From Serratia sp. Ag1 (GTDB lineage Bacteria; Pseudomonadota; Gammaproteobacteria; Enterobacterales; Enterobacteriaceae), in assembly GCF_000743355.1 (NCBI RefSeq), contig NZ_JQEI01000016.1:1-64000 (forward strand): a stretch of DNA of 64,000 bases. The letters run 5' to 3'. Shown here one piece after another: positions 19,999-30,185 of the stretch. The notes beneath the pieces are model-generated. The model did not search any database and was not told the DNA's origin. It was given only the letters and a program-made list of their open reading frames with translations. The position numbers and the translations under genes were made by a program. Position 1 is the first letter of the stretch. Every line of letters begins with the position of its first letter.

Positions 19999-21468
19999 AT
20001 GACAGCTGAGCTACTGGTTAATATCACACCGTCAGAAACGCGGGTGGCTTATATCGACGGTGGTATTCTGCAAGAGATCCACATCGAACGCGAAGCCAAA
20101 CGCGGTATCGTTGGTAATATCTATAAAGGGCGCGTCAGCCGCGTGTTGCCGGGGATGCAGGCCGCTTTTGTTGATATTGGCCTGGATAAAGCGGCCTTCC
20201 TGCATGCTTCCGATATCATGCCGCATACCGAATGTGTTGCTGGTGATGAGCAAAAAAACTTCAATGTGCGCGATATTGCCGAACTGGTGCGCCAGGGGCA
20301 GGATCTGATGGTGCAGGTGGTAAAAGACCCACTGGGCACTAAAGGTGCACGCCTCACCACCGATATCACCTTACCTTCGCGCTATCTGGTATTTATGCCC
20401 GGTGCCGCCCATGTGGGGGTTTCCCAACGTATCGAAAGCGAAGCCGAGCGCGAGCGCCTGAAACGCGCCGTGGTGGGGTATTGCGACGATCTGGGCGGTT
20501 TCATCATTCGCACTGCGGCGGAAGGGATCGGTGAAGAAGAGCTGGCGCAGGATGCCGCTTTCCTTAAACGTTTGTGGACCAAGGTCATGGAGCGTAAAAA
20601 ACGCAACCAGACCAAATACAAACTCTACGGTGAGCTGGCTCTGGCGCAGCGTATTTTACGTGATTTCGCGGGTGCCGCGCTGGATCGGATCCGCGTCGAT
20701 TCGCGCCTGACGCACGATCAACTGGTGGAGTTCACCAGCGAATATATTCCCGATATCACCAACAAGCTGGAGCTGTACGCTGGCAACCAGCCGATTTTCG
20801 ATCTCTACGACGTGGAAAACGAGATCCAGCGGGCGCTGGAGCGCAAGGTGGAGCTGAAATCCGGTGGCTACCTGATTATCGATCAAACCGAGGCCATGAC
20901 CACCGTCGACATCAACACCGGTGCTTTTGTCGGTCACCGTAATCTTGATGAAACCATTTTCAATACCAATATCGAGGCGACGCAGGCGATTGCTCGTCAG
21001 CTGCGGTTGCGCAATCTGGGCGGTATCATCATCATTGATTTCATTGACATGAATAATGAAGATCACCGCCGCCGCGTATTGCACTCGCTGGAGCAGGCAC
21101 TGAGTAAAGATCGTGTTAAAACCACGATCAACGGTTTTTCTCAGCTAGGATTAGTGGAGATGACGCGTAAACGCACGCGTGAAAGCATTGAGCATGTGCT
21201 GTGTAACGATTGCCCAACCTGCAATGGTCGCGGAACGGTGAAAACGGTGGAAACCGTCTGTTATGAGATCATGCGCGAGATTGTGCGGGTACATCATGCT
21301 TACGATTCCGATCGTTTCCTGGTTTACGCGTCAGCGGCGGTCGGGGAAGCGCTGAAAGGTGAAGAGTCGCATGCGCTGGCAGAAGTGGAGATCTTCGTCG
21401 GTAAGCAGGTCAAAGTACAAATCGAACCGCTGTATAGCCAGGAACAGTTTGACGTTGTCATGATGTGA
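19999..21468 (+). CDS. rng: Ribonuclease G
   Basis: Endoribonuclease for 16S rRNA 5'-end maturation and some mRNA decay. 489 residues, the E. coli length. Starts MTAELLVNITPSETRVA; an S1 RNA-binding domain is inserted at ~residues 38-120 (GNIYKGRVSRVLPGMQAAFV); catalytic acidic residues in TTVDINTGAFVG and IIIIDFIDMNNEDH; Zn-link cysteines in CNDCPTCNGRG. Lacks the long C-terminal scaffold of RNase E, as expected. A good ribosome binding site (GAGGAGAAAAC) precedes it. Confidence 0.97.
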   Translation: MTAELLVNITPSETRVAYIDGGILQEIHIEREAKRGIVGNIYKGRVSRVLPGMQAAFVDIGLDKAAFLHASDIMPHTECVAGDEQKNFNVRDIAELVRQGQDLMVQVVKDPLGTKGARLTTDITLPSRYLVFMPGAAHVGVSQRIESEAERERLKRAVVGYCDDLGGFIIRTAAEGIGEEELAQDAAFLKRLWTKVMERKKRNQTKYKLYGELALAQRILRDFAGAALDRIRVDSRLTHDQLVEFTSEYIPDITNKLELYAGNQPIFDLYDVENEIQRALERKVELKSGGYLIIDQTEAMTTVDINTGAFVGHRNLDETIFNTNIEATQAIARQLRLRNLGGIIIIDFIDMNNEDHRRRVLHSLEQALSKDRVKTTINGFSQLGLVEMTRKRTRESIEHVLCNDCPTCNGRGTVKTVETVCYEIMREIVRVHHAYDSDRFLVYASAAVGEALKGEESHALAEVEIFVGKQVKVQIEPLYSQEQFDVVMM

Positions 21469-21604
21469 TCGTCTCTCCGCCCTGTTTGTACAGTGGGCAG
21501 CATGAGCGGCGTTGAACTCCGCCAGCCCCCGTTTTTCAGCGGGCTGTGGAGGGGCAACAGTTAAGAAATTCCCGTTGCCAGGCAGCGGATGCAAGGAGAA
21601 ATGC

Positions 21605-24600
21605 GTGAGGCGACTGCCCGGGATCCTGTTAGCAACAGGCGCCATTTTGATTGTGATTGTGGCGTTGCTGATCAGCGGGTTGCGCCTGATCCTGCCTGAA
21701 CTGAACAACTATCGCCCGCAGCTGCTGGAGAAAGTGCAAGCGATCTCCGGCATTGCTGTTGAGGCTGATTTTGTGCAAGGCAGTTGGGAAACGTTTGGGC
21801 CAACGTTGGACATCCGTAATATTCACCTGACGTTGCCAAAAAGTACCCTGCAGATTGAGCGGGTGACGCTGGCGCTGGACGTGTGGCAATCCCTGTTGCG
21901 CTGGCGTTGGCAGTTCCGCGATCTCACTTTCTACCAATTACAGTTCGATCTCAATGCCACGCTCGGCGGCGAGGGCAATAACGGTAACACCCTGGCCCCC
22001 AACCAGGTCAGCGATCTGTTTCTTTATCAACTGGATCATTTTGATCTGCGCGAAAGCCGCGTTTCTTTCCTCACGCCGTCAGGATCGCGCGCCGAATTCC
22101 ACATCCCACAGCTTACCTGGCTGAACAGCCTTAACCGCCATCGCGCCGAGGGGCAGATTAGCCTATCGACCCTGAATGGGCAGCATGGTGTGGTGCAGCT
22201 ACGCCTGGATTTGCGCGACGAACAGGGGCTACTGAATACCGGCATGATCTACATGCAGGCCGATGATATCGACATGAAACCCTGGTTTAGCCGCTGGTTG
22301 AAGACCAATACCGGTTTGGAGAGCGCCGATTTCAGCCTGGCAGCCTGGTTGCAGATTGAGAATGGCGCAATTTACAGCAGCAATGTCTTGTTTAAACAGG
22401 GGGTTGCCCATTGGTCGGTAGCGGATGCACCTCATCAGTTGAATGTGGATAATCTGGCGCTGGCGTTAACGCGCGAGGGCAATGGCTGGCAGGTAAACGT
22501 ACCGCAACTGAATCTGAAAACCGACGGCCAAGCCTGGCCTCCAGGCACATTGGCAGCGCTGTGGCTGCCAGAAAATAACCAGTTTCTCGGGCCAAATCAG
22601 AGTGAAGAGCTGCGGATTCGGGCGACAGGTCTGCAGCTTGAGCGGCTAGGAGCGCTGCTGCCGACTTTCTCCTTCCTCAGCCCGGACGTGCTGGATCGTT
22701 GGAAAGATTTGCAACCGCAGGGCAAGCTCCAGGCGCTGGCGCTGGATATCCCGTTGAAACAGATGGATAAAACTCGCTTTCAGGCGCTCTGGCAGGATCT
22801 GAGCTGGCAACACTGGAAACTGCTGCCGGGGATGAATCACTTCACGGGCGCGTTATCAGGCAGCGTGGAACATGGCCGTTTGACGCTGAATTTGCGTAAT
22901 AGCACCTTGCCTTATGGCGATATGTTCCGTGCACCGCTGGAAATCAGCCATGCGCAGGGAGCATTAACCTGGCAACGTAATGATCAGGGCTGGAAGTTAG
23001 CCGGTAACGATTTGGACGTGAAAGCGAAATCGCTGTGGATTAACGGTGACTTCCGCTATCAGCAACCGGCCAAGGGTGATCCCTGGCTGGATATTCTCGC
23101 CGGTATTCGCCTTTATGATGGTGCAGATGCCTGGCGCTATTTCCCAGAACCCTTGATGGGCAAACATCTGGTGGATTACCTCAGTGGTGCCATTCAGGGG
23201 GGACAGGTGAATAATGCTTCCCTGATTTATGCTGGTAATCCGCATCATTTCCCGTACAAGCAAAATGACGGCCAGTTCCAGGTTTATGTGCCACTGCGCC
23301 ATGCCACTTTTGAATTTCAACCCAAATGGCCCGCGTTGGAGGATTTGGCGATCGATCTTGATTTCGTCAATGACGGTTTGTGGATGAACGCCCCGCATAC
23401 TCGCTTGGGCAAGGTGGATGGCCGGAACGTTACCGCCATCATCCCGGATTATCAGAAGCAAAAGCTGTTCGTTGATGCGGATATCGCCGGGGCTGGGGAG
23501 GAGATACAGGCCTATTTCCAACAGACGCCGCTGGATCACTCGATAGGTGCGGCATTGGATGAATTGCAGGTTGGGGGCAATGTAAGTGGGCGCTTACACC
23601 TCGATATTCCTTTGGACGGGGAATTGGTGACCGCCAAGGGGGAAGTGACGCTGCGCAACAATTCGCTGCTGGTGAAACCGCTGGCCAGCCAACTGGAGAA
23701 TATGAGCGGTAAATTCCGTTTTAATAACGGCAACTTGGATAGCGACACTCTGGCGGCTAACTGGTTCGGCCAACCGTTGGCTATCAACTTCACCACCCAG
23801 GAACTGCCGCAGGATTATAAGGTGAATGTGGCGCTGAAAGGCGACTGGCAACCGGCCAAGCTGGAAGGTATGCCGCCTGAGGTGGCTCAAGCCCTTAAAG
23901 GTAACGTTCCGTGGCAAGGCGCTGTTGATATCCATCTGCCACATAAAGGCGAACCCAGCTATGCCGTGGAAGTGAATGCTGAACTGAAAAAAGTAAGCAG
24001 TCACTTACCAGCACCGCTCGATAAAGCGGCGGGAACCGCTCTGCCTACGAGCGTGAAGGTTAAAGGCGGCCTGGGGGGTTTTATCCTCAATGGCAATCTA
24101 GGCCAGCAAAACCACTTCAGCAGCGAATGGCTGCTGGCCGAGCAGCAGGTGGCGCTGGCGCGTGCTGCCTGGAAAACCGCGAGCAGTGCCGTGCCAGATC
24201 TGCCAAAAGAGCCTTCGTTGATGTTGGATCTGCCCGCTTTGGATGGGGAACAATGGCTGGCGCTGTTGGCCCCCGCGCTCAAACAGGGCGGCGAGGCGGG
24301 TAAAGCGGGCAATTTCAGTTTCCCCACTCAGGTTACGTTAAAGACGCCGCAGCTTCTGCTGGGTGGGCAGGCGTGGAATAACCTTCAACTGAATGTGGGC
24401 AAACCGCTTGGTGGCATGAGCCAGATCACTGCCAAGGGGAATGAAATTGAGGGTAGCCTGAAGATACCGCAACATGGCCCTTGGCGGCTGGATCTCGGCT
24501 TTCTTTATTACAACCCGCAATTTGCTGACGATAAAAATACCCCAGGCACGGCTAACCCGCTGGCGACAGACAAGATTTCGTTCCAGGACTGGCCTGCGGC

Positions 24601-25414
24601 CATGCTGCGCTGTGAGTCATGCTGGGTGCTGGGGCAGAAACTGGGCCAAGTCGAAGCCGACATTAAGCATGACGGTGATTCTCTGGTGCTGACCCACGGC
24701 CTGGTGGATACCGGCCAAGGCCGCATGACGGTGACTGGTTTGTGGAAACAGAACAGCCATGAAGAACGCAGCGCGCTGAAAGGCAGGCTATTGGGCAGCA
24801 AGACCGATCAGACCGCCAGCTTCTTTGGCGTCACGATCCCGCTGAAAGACGCACCTTATACGATTGATTTTGATCTGTACTGGCACGGCCAGCCGTGGAA
24901 ACCGCAGATCGAGACGCTGAATGGGGCTATAACGGTCGATCTGGGTAAAGGTGAAATTGATAACGTCGGTGGCCGGGCTGGCCAGCTCTTGCGGTTAGTG
25001 AGTTTTGATGCGCTGTTGCGTAAGTTGCAGTTTGATTTCAGAGATACTTTTGGTAATGGTTTCTACTTTGACTCCATACGCGGCAATATCACGGCGAAAG
25101 ATGGCATAATGCACACAAACAATTTATTCATTGATGGCTTGGCGGCGGATGTTGCCATGAGTGGCCAGATTGATCTGGTACGCCGCCAGATTGACATGCA
25201 GGCGGTGGTTGCGCCGGAGCTTTCCGCCACGGTGGGTGTCGCCACCGCATTTGTGATTAACCCGATCGTCGGTGCAGCGGTGTTTGCTGCTTCCAAAGTG
25301 TTGGGGCCGTTGTGGAGTAAGATCTCGTTTATTCGCTATGACATCAGCGGTAGCCTGGATCAGCCAAGTATCAATGAGGTGTTGCGTAAGCCAAGAGAGG
25401 ATAAGGCGCCATGA
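21605..25414 (+). CDS. yhdP: YhdP, AsmA-family phospholipid transporter
   Basis: Large inner-membrane-anchored, periplasm-spanning protein of the AsmA/TamB group that moves phospholipids to the outer membrane. 1269 residues from a GTG at 21605 with AAGGAG 8 bases upstream; the upstream frame from 21512 has no family similarity. One N-terminal helix (LPGILLATGAILIVIVALLI), then a long repetitive beta-rich body and the conserved AsmA-like C-terminus (NPIVGAAVFAASKVLGPLW...RYDISGSLDQPSINEVLR). Overlaps the next gene by 4 bases. Confidence 0.95.
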   Translation: MRRLPGILLATGAILIVIVALLISGLRLILPELNNYRPQLLEKVQAISGIAVEADFVQGSWETFGPTLDIRNIHLTLPKSTLQIERVTLALDVWQSLLRWRWQFRDLTFYQLQFDLNATLGGEGNNGNTLAPNQVSDLFLYQLDHFDLRESRVSFLTPSGSRAEFHIPQLTWLNSLNRHRAEGQISLSTLNGQHGVVQLRLDLRDEQGLLNTGMIYMQADDIDMKPWFSRWLKTNTGLESADFSLAAWLQIENGAIYSSNVLFKQGVAHWSVADAPHQLNVDNLALALTREGNGWQVNVPQLNLKTDGQAWPPGTLAALWLPENNQFLGPNQSEELRIRATGLQLERLGALLPTFSFLSPDVLDRWKDLQPQGKLQALALDIPLKQMDKTRFQALWQDLSWQHWKLLPGMNHFTGALSGSVEHGRLTLNLRNSTLPYGDMFRAPLEISHAQGALTWQRNDQGWKLAGNDLDVKAKSLWINGDFRYQQPAKGDPWLDILAGIRLYDGADAWRYFPEPLMGKHLVDYLSGAIQGGQVNNASLIYAGNPHHFPYKQNDGQFQVYVPLRHATFEFQPKWPALEDLAIDLDFVNDGLWMNAPHTRLGKVDGRNVTAIIPDYQKQKLFVDADIAGAGEEIQAYFQQTPLDHSIGAALDELQVGGNVSGRLHLDIPLDGELVTAKGEVTLRNNSLLVKPLASQLENMSGKFRFNNGNLDSDTLAANWFGQPLAINFTTQELPQDYKVNVALKGDWQPAKLEGMPPEVAQALKGNVPWQGAVDIHLPHKGEPSYAVEVNAELKKVSSHLPAPLDKAAGTALPTSVKVKGGLGGFILNGNLGQQNHFSSEWLLAEQQVALARAAWKTASSAVPDLPKEPSLMLDLPALDGEQWLALLAPALKQGGEAGKAGNFSFPTQVTLKTPQLLLGGQAWNNLQLNVGKPLGGMSQITAKGNEIEGSLKIPQHGPWRLDLGFLYYNPQFADDKNTPGTANPLATDKISFQDWPAAMLRCESCWVLGQKLGQVEADIKHDGDSLVLTHGLVDTGQGRMTVTGLWKQNSHEERSALKGRLLGSKTDQTASFFGVTIPLKDAPYTIDFDLYWHGQPWKPQIETLNGAITVDLGKGEIDNVGGRAGQLLRLVSFDALLRKLQFDFRDTFGNGFYFDSIRGNITAKDGIMHTNNLFIDGLAADVAMSGQIDLVRRQIDMQAVVAPELSATVGVATAFVINPIVGAAVFAASKVLGPLWSKISFIRYDISGSLDQPSINEVLRKPREDKAP

Positions 25415-26271
25415 AAAATGCTAACGTTGCGTTGCTACAACTGTGCAGTGGTGACCAGGTGCGGGATAACCTGGCGCAGATTGAACAGCAAATCAAGCAG
25501 CTGAATGCCGGGGTCAAGCTGGTCATGACGCCGGAGAATGCGTTGTTGTTTGCCAACTCGGCGGCCTATCGGGAACATGCAGAACCGCAGGGTGACGGGC
25601 CGCTGCAACAAGCGGTGCGTGAAATGGCTCGCCGTTACGGCATCTGGTTGCTGATGGGCTCTATGCCGCTGATCAGCCGGGAAGATCCGCAGCGCATTAC
25701 CACCAGCAGCCTGTTATTTGACGATCAGGGCGAGATCCGTGCCCGTTACGACAAAATGCATATGTTTGATGTTGATATTAACGATATGCATGCACATTAT
25801 CGCGAATCGGATACTTATCAGCATGGCCAGCAGTTGACGGTGGTCGATACCCCCGTTGGGCGCTTGGGGATGACGATCTGCTACGATTTACGTTTCCCCG
25901 GGTTGTATCAGGCCCTGCGTGCGCAGGGGGCGGAGCTTATTTCGGTGCCTGCGGCATTTACCCGTCTTACCGGTGAAGCGCACTGGGAAATTCTGCTGCG
26001 TGCACGGGCGATCGAGAACCAATGCGTGATTCTGGCCCCGGCTCAGGTTGGTCGCCACGGCACCACGCGCCGCACCTGGGGCCATTCCATGGCGGTTGAC
26101 GGTTGGGGTAATGTGTTGGGAGAGAACGCTGATAGAGTCTCTGCACTTAAGGTGCGAGTGGACATTGGCGCATTGAAAACCATTCGTACCCAGATGCCGG
26201 TGATGCAGCACAACCGATTCCAACCTTCGCTGATTGCGCCGGTTGACCCTTTCTCCTCACATCAAGAGTGA
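25411..26271 (+). CDS. Nitrilase-superfamily amidase, deaminated-glutathione amidase type
   Basis: Carbon-nitrogen hydrolase with the Glu-Lys-Cys triad: Glu in [11 protein letters not shown] (~residue 43), Lys in [10 protein letters not shown] (~111) and Cys in [14 protein letters not shown] (~151). The Nit1-like spacing and HMFDVDIN loop fit repair amidases acting on deaminated glutathione. 286 residues. ATGA overlap with yhdP and 7-base gap to tldD place it in a yhdP-nit-tldD operon; E. coli lacks it between these genes. Substrate is inferred from family only. Confidence 0.87.
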   Translation: MKNANVALLQLCSGDQVRDNLAQIEQQIKQLNAGVKLVMTPENALLFANSAAYREHAEPQGDGPLQQAVREMARRYGIWLLMGSMPLISREDPQRITTSSLLFDDQGEIRARYDKMHMFDVDINDMHAHYRESDTYQHGQQLTVVDTPVGRLGMTICYDLRFPGLYQALRAQGAELISVPAAFTRLTGEAHWEILLRARAIENQCVILAPAQVGRHGTTRRTWGHSMAVDGWGNVLGENADRVSALKVRVDIGALKTIRTQMPVMQHNRFQPSLIAPVDPFSSHQE

Positions 26272-26278
26272 AAAAACT

Positions 26279-27724
26279 ATGAGCCTGACGTTTGTCAGTG
26301 AGCAATTACTCGCTGTAAATAAGCTGAGTCACCAAGACCTGTTTACTGTACTGGGTCAACTGGCCGAACGCCGCCTCGACTATGCCGACCTCTATTTTCA
26401 GTCCAGCTACCATGAGAGCTGGGTGATTGAAGACGGCATTATCAAAGAGGGTTCTTACAATATCGATCAGGGCGTAGGCGTGCGTGCCGTCAGCGGTGAG
26501 AAAACCGGTTTTGCCTATGCAGACCAGATCACCCTGAATGCCCTGAACCAAAGTGCTCAGGCGGCACGCAGCATTGTGCGTGAAAGCGGCAACGGCAAAG
26601 TTCAGACGTTGGGTGAGATCCACCACCAAGCGCTGTATCCATTATTCGATCCGCTGCAAAGTTTGCCGCGCGAAGAGAAAATCGCTTTGCTGCACCGGGT
26701 GGATCAAGTGGCGCGTGCCGCAGACAAGCGCGTACAGGAAGTGACGGCCAGTATCACCGGGGTATATGAACAGATACTGGTGGCGGCGACCGATGGCACT
26801 TTGGCAGCGGATGTCCGCCCGCTGGTGCGTTTTTCTGTCAGCGTGCTGGTGGAAGAAGATGGCAAGCGCGAGCGCGGTGCCAGCGGCGGCGGTGGCCGTT
26901 TCGGTTATGACTATTTCCTGGAAAGCGTCGAGGGTGAAGTGCGCGCCGATGCATTTGCCAAAGAAGCGGTGCGTATGGCGTTAATCAATCTCTCTGCCAT
27001 TGCCGCCCCTGCTGGCACTATGCCGGTCGTCTTGGGGGCTGGCTGGCCGGGTGTGCTGCTGCACGAAGCGGTCGGCCACGGGCTAGAGGGTGACTTTAAC
27101 CGCCGTGGTACATCGGTATTCAGCGGCCAGATGGGCCAGTTGGTGGCTTCTGAGCTTTGTACCGTGGTGGATGATGGCACGCTGCAGGGCCGCCGTGGTT
27201 CACTGGCGATCGACGATGAAGGGGTGCCGGGGCAGTACAACGTACTGATCGAAAACGGCATTCTGAAAGGTTACATGCAGGATAAACTCAACGCGCGCCT
27301 GATGGGCGTTGCACCTACCGGTAATGGTCGCCGTGAGTCTTACGCTCATCTGCCGATGCCGCGCATGACCAACACCTACATGCTGGCGGGGAAATCAACG
27401 CCGGAAGACATTATTGCCAGCGTGGAATACGGCCTGTATGCGCCGAATTTTGGCGGTGGCCAAGTGGATATCACTTCGGGTAAGTTCGTGTTTTCTACCT
27501 CTGAAGCCTACCTGATCGAAAATGGTCGCATCACCAAGCCGGTAAAAGGCGCCACGCTGATCGGCTCCGGTATCGAAGCCATGCAGCAAATCTCTATGGT
27601 TGGTAACGATCTGGCGCTGGATAAAGGCGTCGGTGTGTGCGGTAAAGAAGGGCAAAGCCTGCCGGTTGGTGTCGGCCAGCCAACGCTGAAACTGGATTCA
27701 TTGACGGTTGGCGGCACGGCGTAA
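26279..27724 (+). CDS. tldD: Metalloprotease subunit TldD
   Basis: Works with TldE/PmbA as a zinc protease that degrades unfolded peptides, matures microcin B17 and degrades CcdA. 481 residues, the E. coli length, from ATG 26279 ([11 protein letters not shown]). The zinc motif is in [14 protein letters not shown] (HExxxH), preceded by GAGWPGV and followed by RRGTSVFSG. An in-frame start at 26234 lies within the nitrilase gene and is unlikely. The partner gene pmbA is typically divergent from darP, so it may lie just beyond the right end of the window. Confidence 0.96.
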   Translation: MSLTFVSEQLLAVNKLSHQDLFTVLGQLAERRLDYADLYFQSSYHESWVIEDGIIKEGSYNIDQGVGVRAVSGEKTGFAYADQITLNALNQSAQAARSIVRESGNGKVQTLGEIHHQALYPLFDPLQSLPREEKIALLHRVDQVARAADKRVQEVTASITGVYEQILVAATDGTLAADVRPLVRFSVSVLVEEDGKRERGASGGGGRFGYDYFLESVEGEVRADAFAKEAVRMALINLSAIAAPAGTMPVVLGAGWPGVLLHEAVGHGLEGDFNRRGTSVFSGQMGQLVASELCTVVDDGTLQGRRGSLAIDDEGVPGQYNVLIENGILKGYMQDKLNARLMGVAPTGNGRRESYAHLPMPRMTNTYMLAGKSTPEDIIASVEYGLYAPNFGGGQVDITSGKFVFSTSEAYLIENGRITKPVKGATLIGSGIEAMQQISMVGNDLALDKGVGVCGKEGQSLPVGVGQPTLKLDSLTVGGTA

Positions 27725-27748
27725 TGCAATTCAAGCACTAAGACGTAT

Positions 27749-27911
27749 AGGGGCGAAAGCCCCTCAGACGGCTGACAAAGCCAGTTATTAGGGGGAGCGT
27801 GCCGAAGGGGTCGTAACGGCGTAAGCCGTCGGAGCGCCCCTCGGTACGCTAGACCCGGGTATCTCGGGCTAAAAGGCCACTTTGTCATCAAGCTCAGGGG
27901 CGAAAGCCCCT
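27749..27911. repeat. Structured palindromic element behind tldD
   Basis: Bounded by two identical 16-base hairpins AGGGGCGAAAGCCCCT (27749-27764 and 27896-27911). Between them: GACAAAG (27774-27780) pairs with CTTTGTC (27880-27886); AGCGTGCCGA (27796-27805) with TCGGTACGCT (27841-27850); GGGG (27807-27810) with CCCC (27837-27840); ACGGC-GTAA-GCCGT hairpin (27816-27829); and CCCG (27854-27857) with CGGG (27865-27868). Two loop types, GAAA and GTAA, are GNRA tetraloops. Reads as a nested, branched fold on either strand. I do not recognise it as a named repeat or RNA. Confidence 0.7.
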
Positions 27912-27917
27912 TTTTTT
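27896..27917 (+). terminator. Rho-independent terminator of the yhdP-nit-tldD operon
   Basis: The second AGGGGC-GAAA-GCCCCT hairpin is followed by a run of seven T, a textbook intrinsic terminator. The first copy of the hairpin at 27749 lacks the T-run. Confidence 0.88.
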
Positions 27918-28397
27918 GTGCTGAGCGAAAAAAATTTCAGATGAGTATAATTTGCTAGAGTTACTTTTTTGAAAAATTAAATAAAATATTTAAGGAATAT
28001 CCTGGTTTTTTATACTAAGAGAGTTGAGAATAAACTTAATTTTCTCCCCTTATCTGCTGCTCAAAGCCAAGCTGGGTGCTTGTTGAGCTCGGTTGGCTTG
28101 GTTAGAATACGTCCGAATCATTAAAGTGACTTATCTGAATGGACTCAGTAGCAACGGATCGCAGTAATATACCCCTGTGTTTTTCCTGTTCTCTTGGCTT
28201 GTGTATCAACATGCTGTGCCAATCTTCCCTTTCGGTGTCGCTGTGAGCAACTAACTTGCTTCTGGCAGTTTCTTTATTCAAATAAATCAATTTATTAGGC
28301 GCATTTTTGTGGGCTCGATTTGTGTGCCCAGAAATATGCGGATAGTTTTATCAAAAATGCAGTGAATTGTTTTTACTGAAATTTATCAAGGGATAAG
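27918..28397 (+). other. AT-rich intergenic region upstream of cdiB
   Basis: About 480 bases, markedly AT-rich in 27920-28045, with no convincing gene. AAGCCAA (28064-28070) and TTGGCTT (28093-28099) can pair. This is the likely cdiB promoter region; its base composition would suit H-NS-type silencing, but no specific box could be assigned. A 62-codon minus-strand frame at 28102-28290 shows no family resemblance. Confidence 0.4.
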
Positions 28398-30122
28398 ATG
28401 AATCACCATTACAGCAACTCTGTGGCATTATTCTTCAAGGCCAGCCTTTTCTGCCTGGTTGCACAACCTGTAGCGCTGGTATCAGCCAATATGCTCTCAC
28501 CTGCTGCACCGCAAAACGCCGCCGCGATTGATGCCCAAGAGCACAGCCGCCAGCAGGAAAGAGAGCGGGTTTTACAACAGCAGAATACCCCGCAAACCGA
28601 TGTGCGTCTCACTCGGCCAACGGCGTCATTGCCTGATTACCCAGCCGATGAATCACCCTGTTTCCCGATTAATACTTTTACGCTGGTAGGGGACGAAGCC
28701 AGTCGTTTCCAATGGGCGCTGGACGCTGCCAATGGCGCGAAAGGCCGTTGCTTAGGTTCGCAAGGGATCCTGCTGGTGATCAACAAAGTCCAGAATGCCA
28801 TTCTGGAGCAAGGGTACGTCACCACGCGCGTGATGGCGCAAGAGCAGGATCTCACCAAAGGCGTCTTTACGCTCACACTCCAACCCGGCCGTATTGCCAA
28901 CATCCATTTTGCCGAGCCTGTGTCTTACCGCGCCAGAGCGTGGAATGCGGTGCCAGCCCGTTCAGGGGATATCCTCAACCTACGCGCTATTGAGCAGGCT
29001 TTGGAGAACTTTAAGCGTGTTCCCAACGTTGAGGCGGATATCAAGATCGTCCCGGGCGCTAAAGAAGCCACCAGCGACCTGCTGATTGCCTGGAAAGAGA
29101 GCCGCCCGTTCCATCTCAGCGTCGGGCTGGATGACAGCGGCTCTGACAGCACCGGCAAGTACCAGGGCTCAACCACCCTGTCGATCGATGCCCCTTTTGC
29201 CCAGAACGACCTGTTTTATGTCAACCTGGGCAGAAGTCTGTTCCGCGATGGGCCGTATGACAGCCGCTCCAATACGGTCAACTACAGCATTCCTGTGGGC
29301 TATTGGAACTTCTCCGCCAACTATAACGATTACAACTATCACCAGAATATCGCCAATGCCAACGAGATCCTCAGCTACAGCGGCAAAAGCGAAAACGCGC
29401 AATTCACCGTCTCCCGTTTGCTGTTCCGCAATCAGAGTCACAAAACCACGCTGAATCTGCGCGGTTACCGTCGTCACTCAACCAACGCCGTCGGCGATAT
29501 TGAGCTTACGCAGCAGGAACGGCGTGCAACCGGCTGGGAACTTGGGCTGAACCAACACAGCTATCTTGGCGATGCCACGCTGGATGCCAACCTCAATTGG
29601 CGGCGTGGGATCGGCGCGTTTGGCGCACTGCCGGTACCGGAAGAAGAAACTAACACCGGCAGGTCGCGCCCAAGCCTGATGACCGGTGACATCAGCTTGA
29701 ACCAGCCTTTCGAATGGGTGGGGCAATCCTGGCGTTACAACACCAGCTTGCGTGGGCAATGGAGCAATCAGCCGCTGATCCCACAGGATCGGCTGTCGAT
29801 TGGTGGGCGTTACACCGTACGCGGGTTTGATGGCGAGCAGAGTTTATCCGGTGAAAAAGGCCTGATCTGGCGCAATGAGCTGGCCTGGAAGGTGTTGGCG
29901 AGCGGTCATGAGCTGTATTGGGGCGTGGACTATGGTCGCGTGGCTGGCCCAGGCGCGCGTGATTTGGCCGGGCAGCAGTTAACGGGCAGCGCAGTGGGCT
30001 TGCGGGGCACGGTGTGGCAGCGCTTCAGCTACGACCTGTTTGCCGGTGTCCCGATCGACAAACCGGAAAGCTTCCACACCTCGGGTGTGACCACCGGTTT
30101 CAGCATCAATCTGCAGATCTAG
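28398..30122 (+). CDS. cdiB: CdiB, outer-membrane two-partner secretion transporter
   Basis: Omp85-superfamily barrel (TpsB, ShlB/FhaC type) that exports CdiA across the outer membrane. 574 residues: signal peptide (~1-30), Gln/Arg-rich linker (~45-65), POTRA domains (CFPINTFTLVGDEASRF and GYVTTRVMAQEQDL, ~86-230), and a 16-strand barrel region ending in the aromatic/hydrophobic strand TGFSINLQI. The lid-lock motif VRGF is at about residue 474 (RYTVRGFDGEQ). Ribosome site AAGGGAT precedes the ATG. It is 63 bases upstream of cdiA in cdiBAI order, as in E. coli-type CDI loci. Confidence 0.93.
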   Translation: MNHHYSNSVALFFKASLFCLVAQPVALVSANMLSPAAPQNAAAIDAQEHSRQQERERVLQQQNTPQTDVRLTRPTASLPDYPADESPCFPINTFTLVGDEASRFQWALDAANGAKGRCLGSQGILLVINKVQNAILEQGYVTTRVMAQEQDLTKGVFTLTLQPGRIANIHFAEPVSYRARAWNAVPARSGDILNLRAIEQALENFKRVPNVEADIKIVPGAKEATSDLLIAWKESRPFHLSVGLDDSGSDSTGKYQGSTTLSIDAPFAQNDLFYVNLGRSLFRDGPYDSRSNTVNYSIPVGYWNFSANYNDYNYHQNIANANEILSYSGKSENAQFTVSRLLFRNQSHKTTLNLRGYRRHSTNAVGDIELTQQERRATGWELGLNQHSYLGDATLDANLNWRRGIGAFGALPVPEEETNTGRSRPSLMTGDISLNQPFEWVGQSWRYNTSLRGQWSNQPLIPQDRLSIGGRYTVRGFDGEQSLSGEKGLIWRNELAWKVLASGHELYWGVDYGRVAGPGARDLAGQQLTGSAVGLRGTVWQRFSYDLFAGVPIDKPESFHTSGVTTGFSINLQI

Positions 30123-30185
30123 CGGCCACCGTCCAGAACAACGCATAAGACGCCTTTTAACTGATTTTATTAGAGAATTCGCTCC

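Noticed and set aside
20656-21084. 142-codon minus-strand frame in rng
   Set aside because: Fully inside a conserved housekeeping gene; no family resemblance.
28102-28290. 62-codon minus-strand frame upstream of cdiB
   Set aside because: No recognisable motif or ribosome site in a promoter-like AT-rich region; likely chance.
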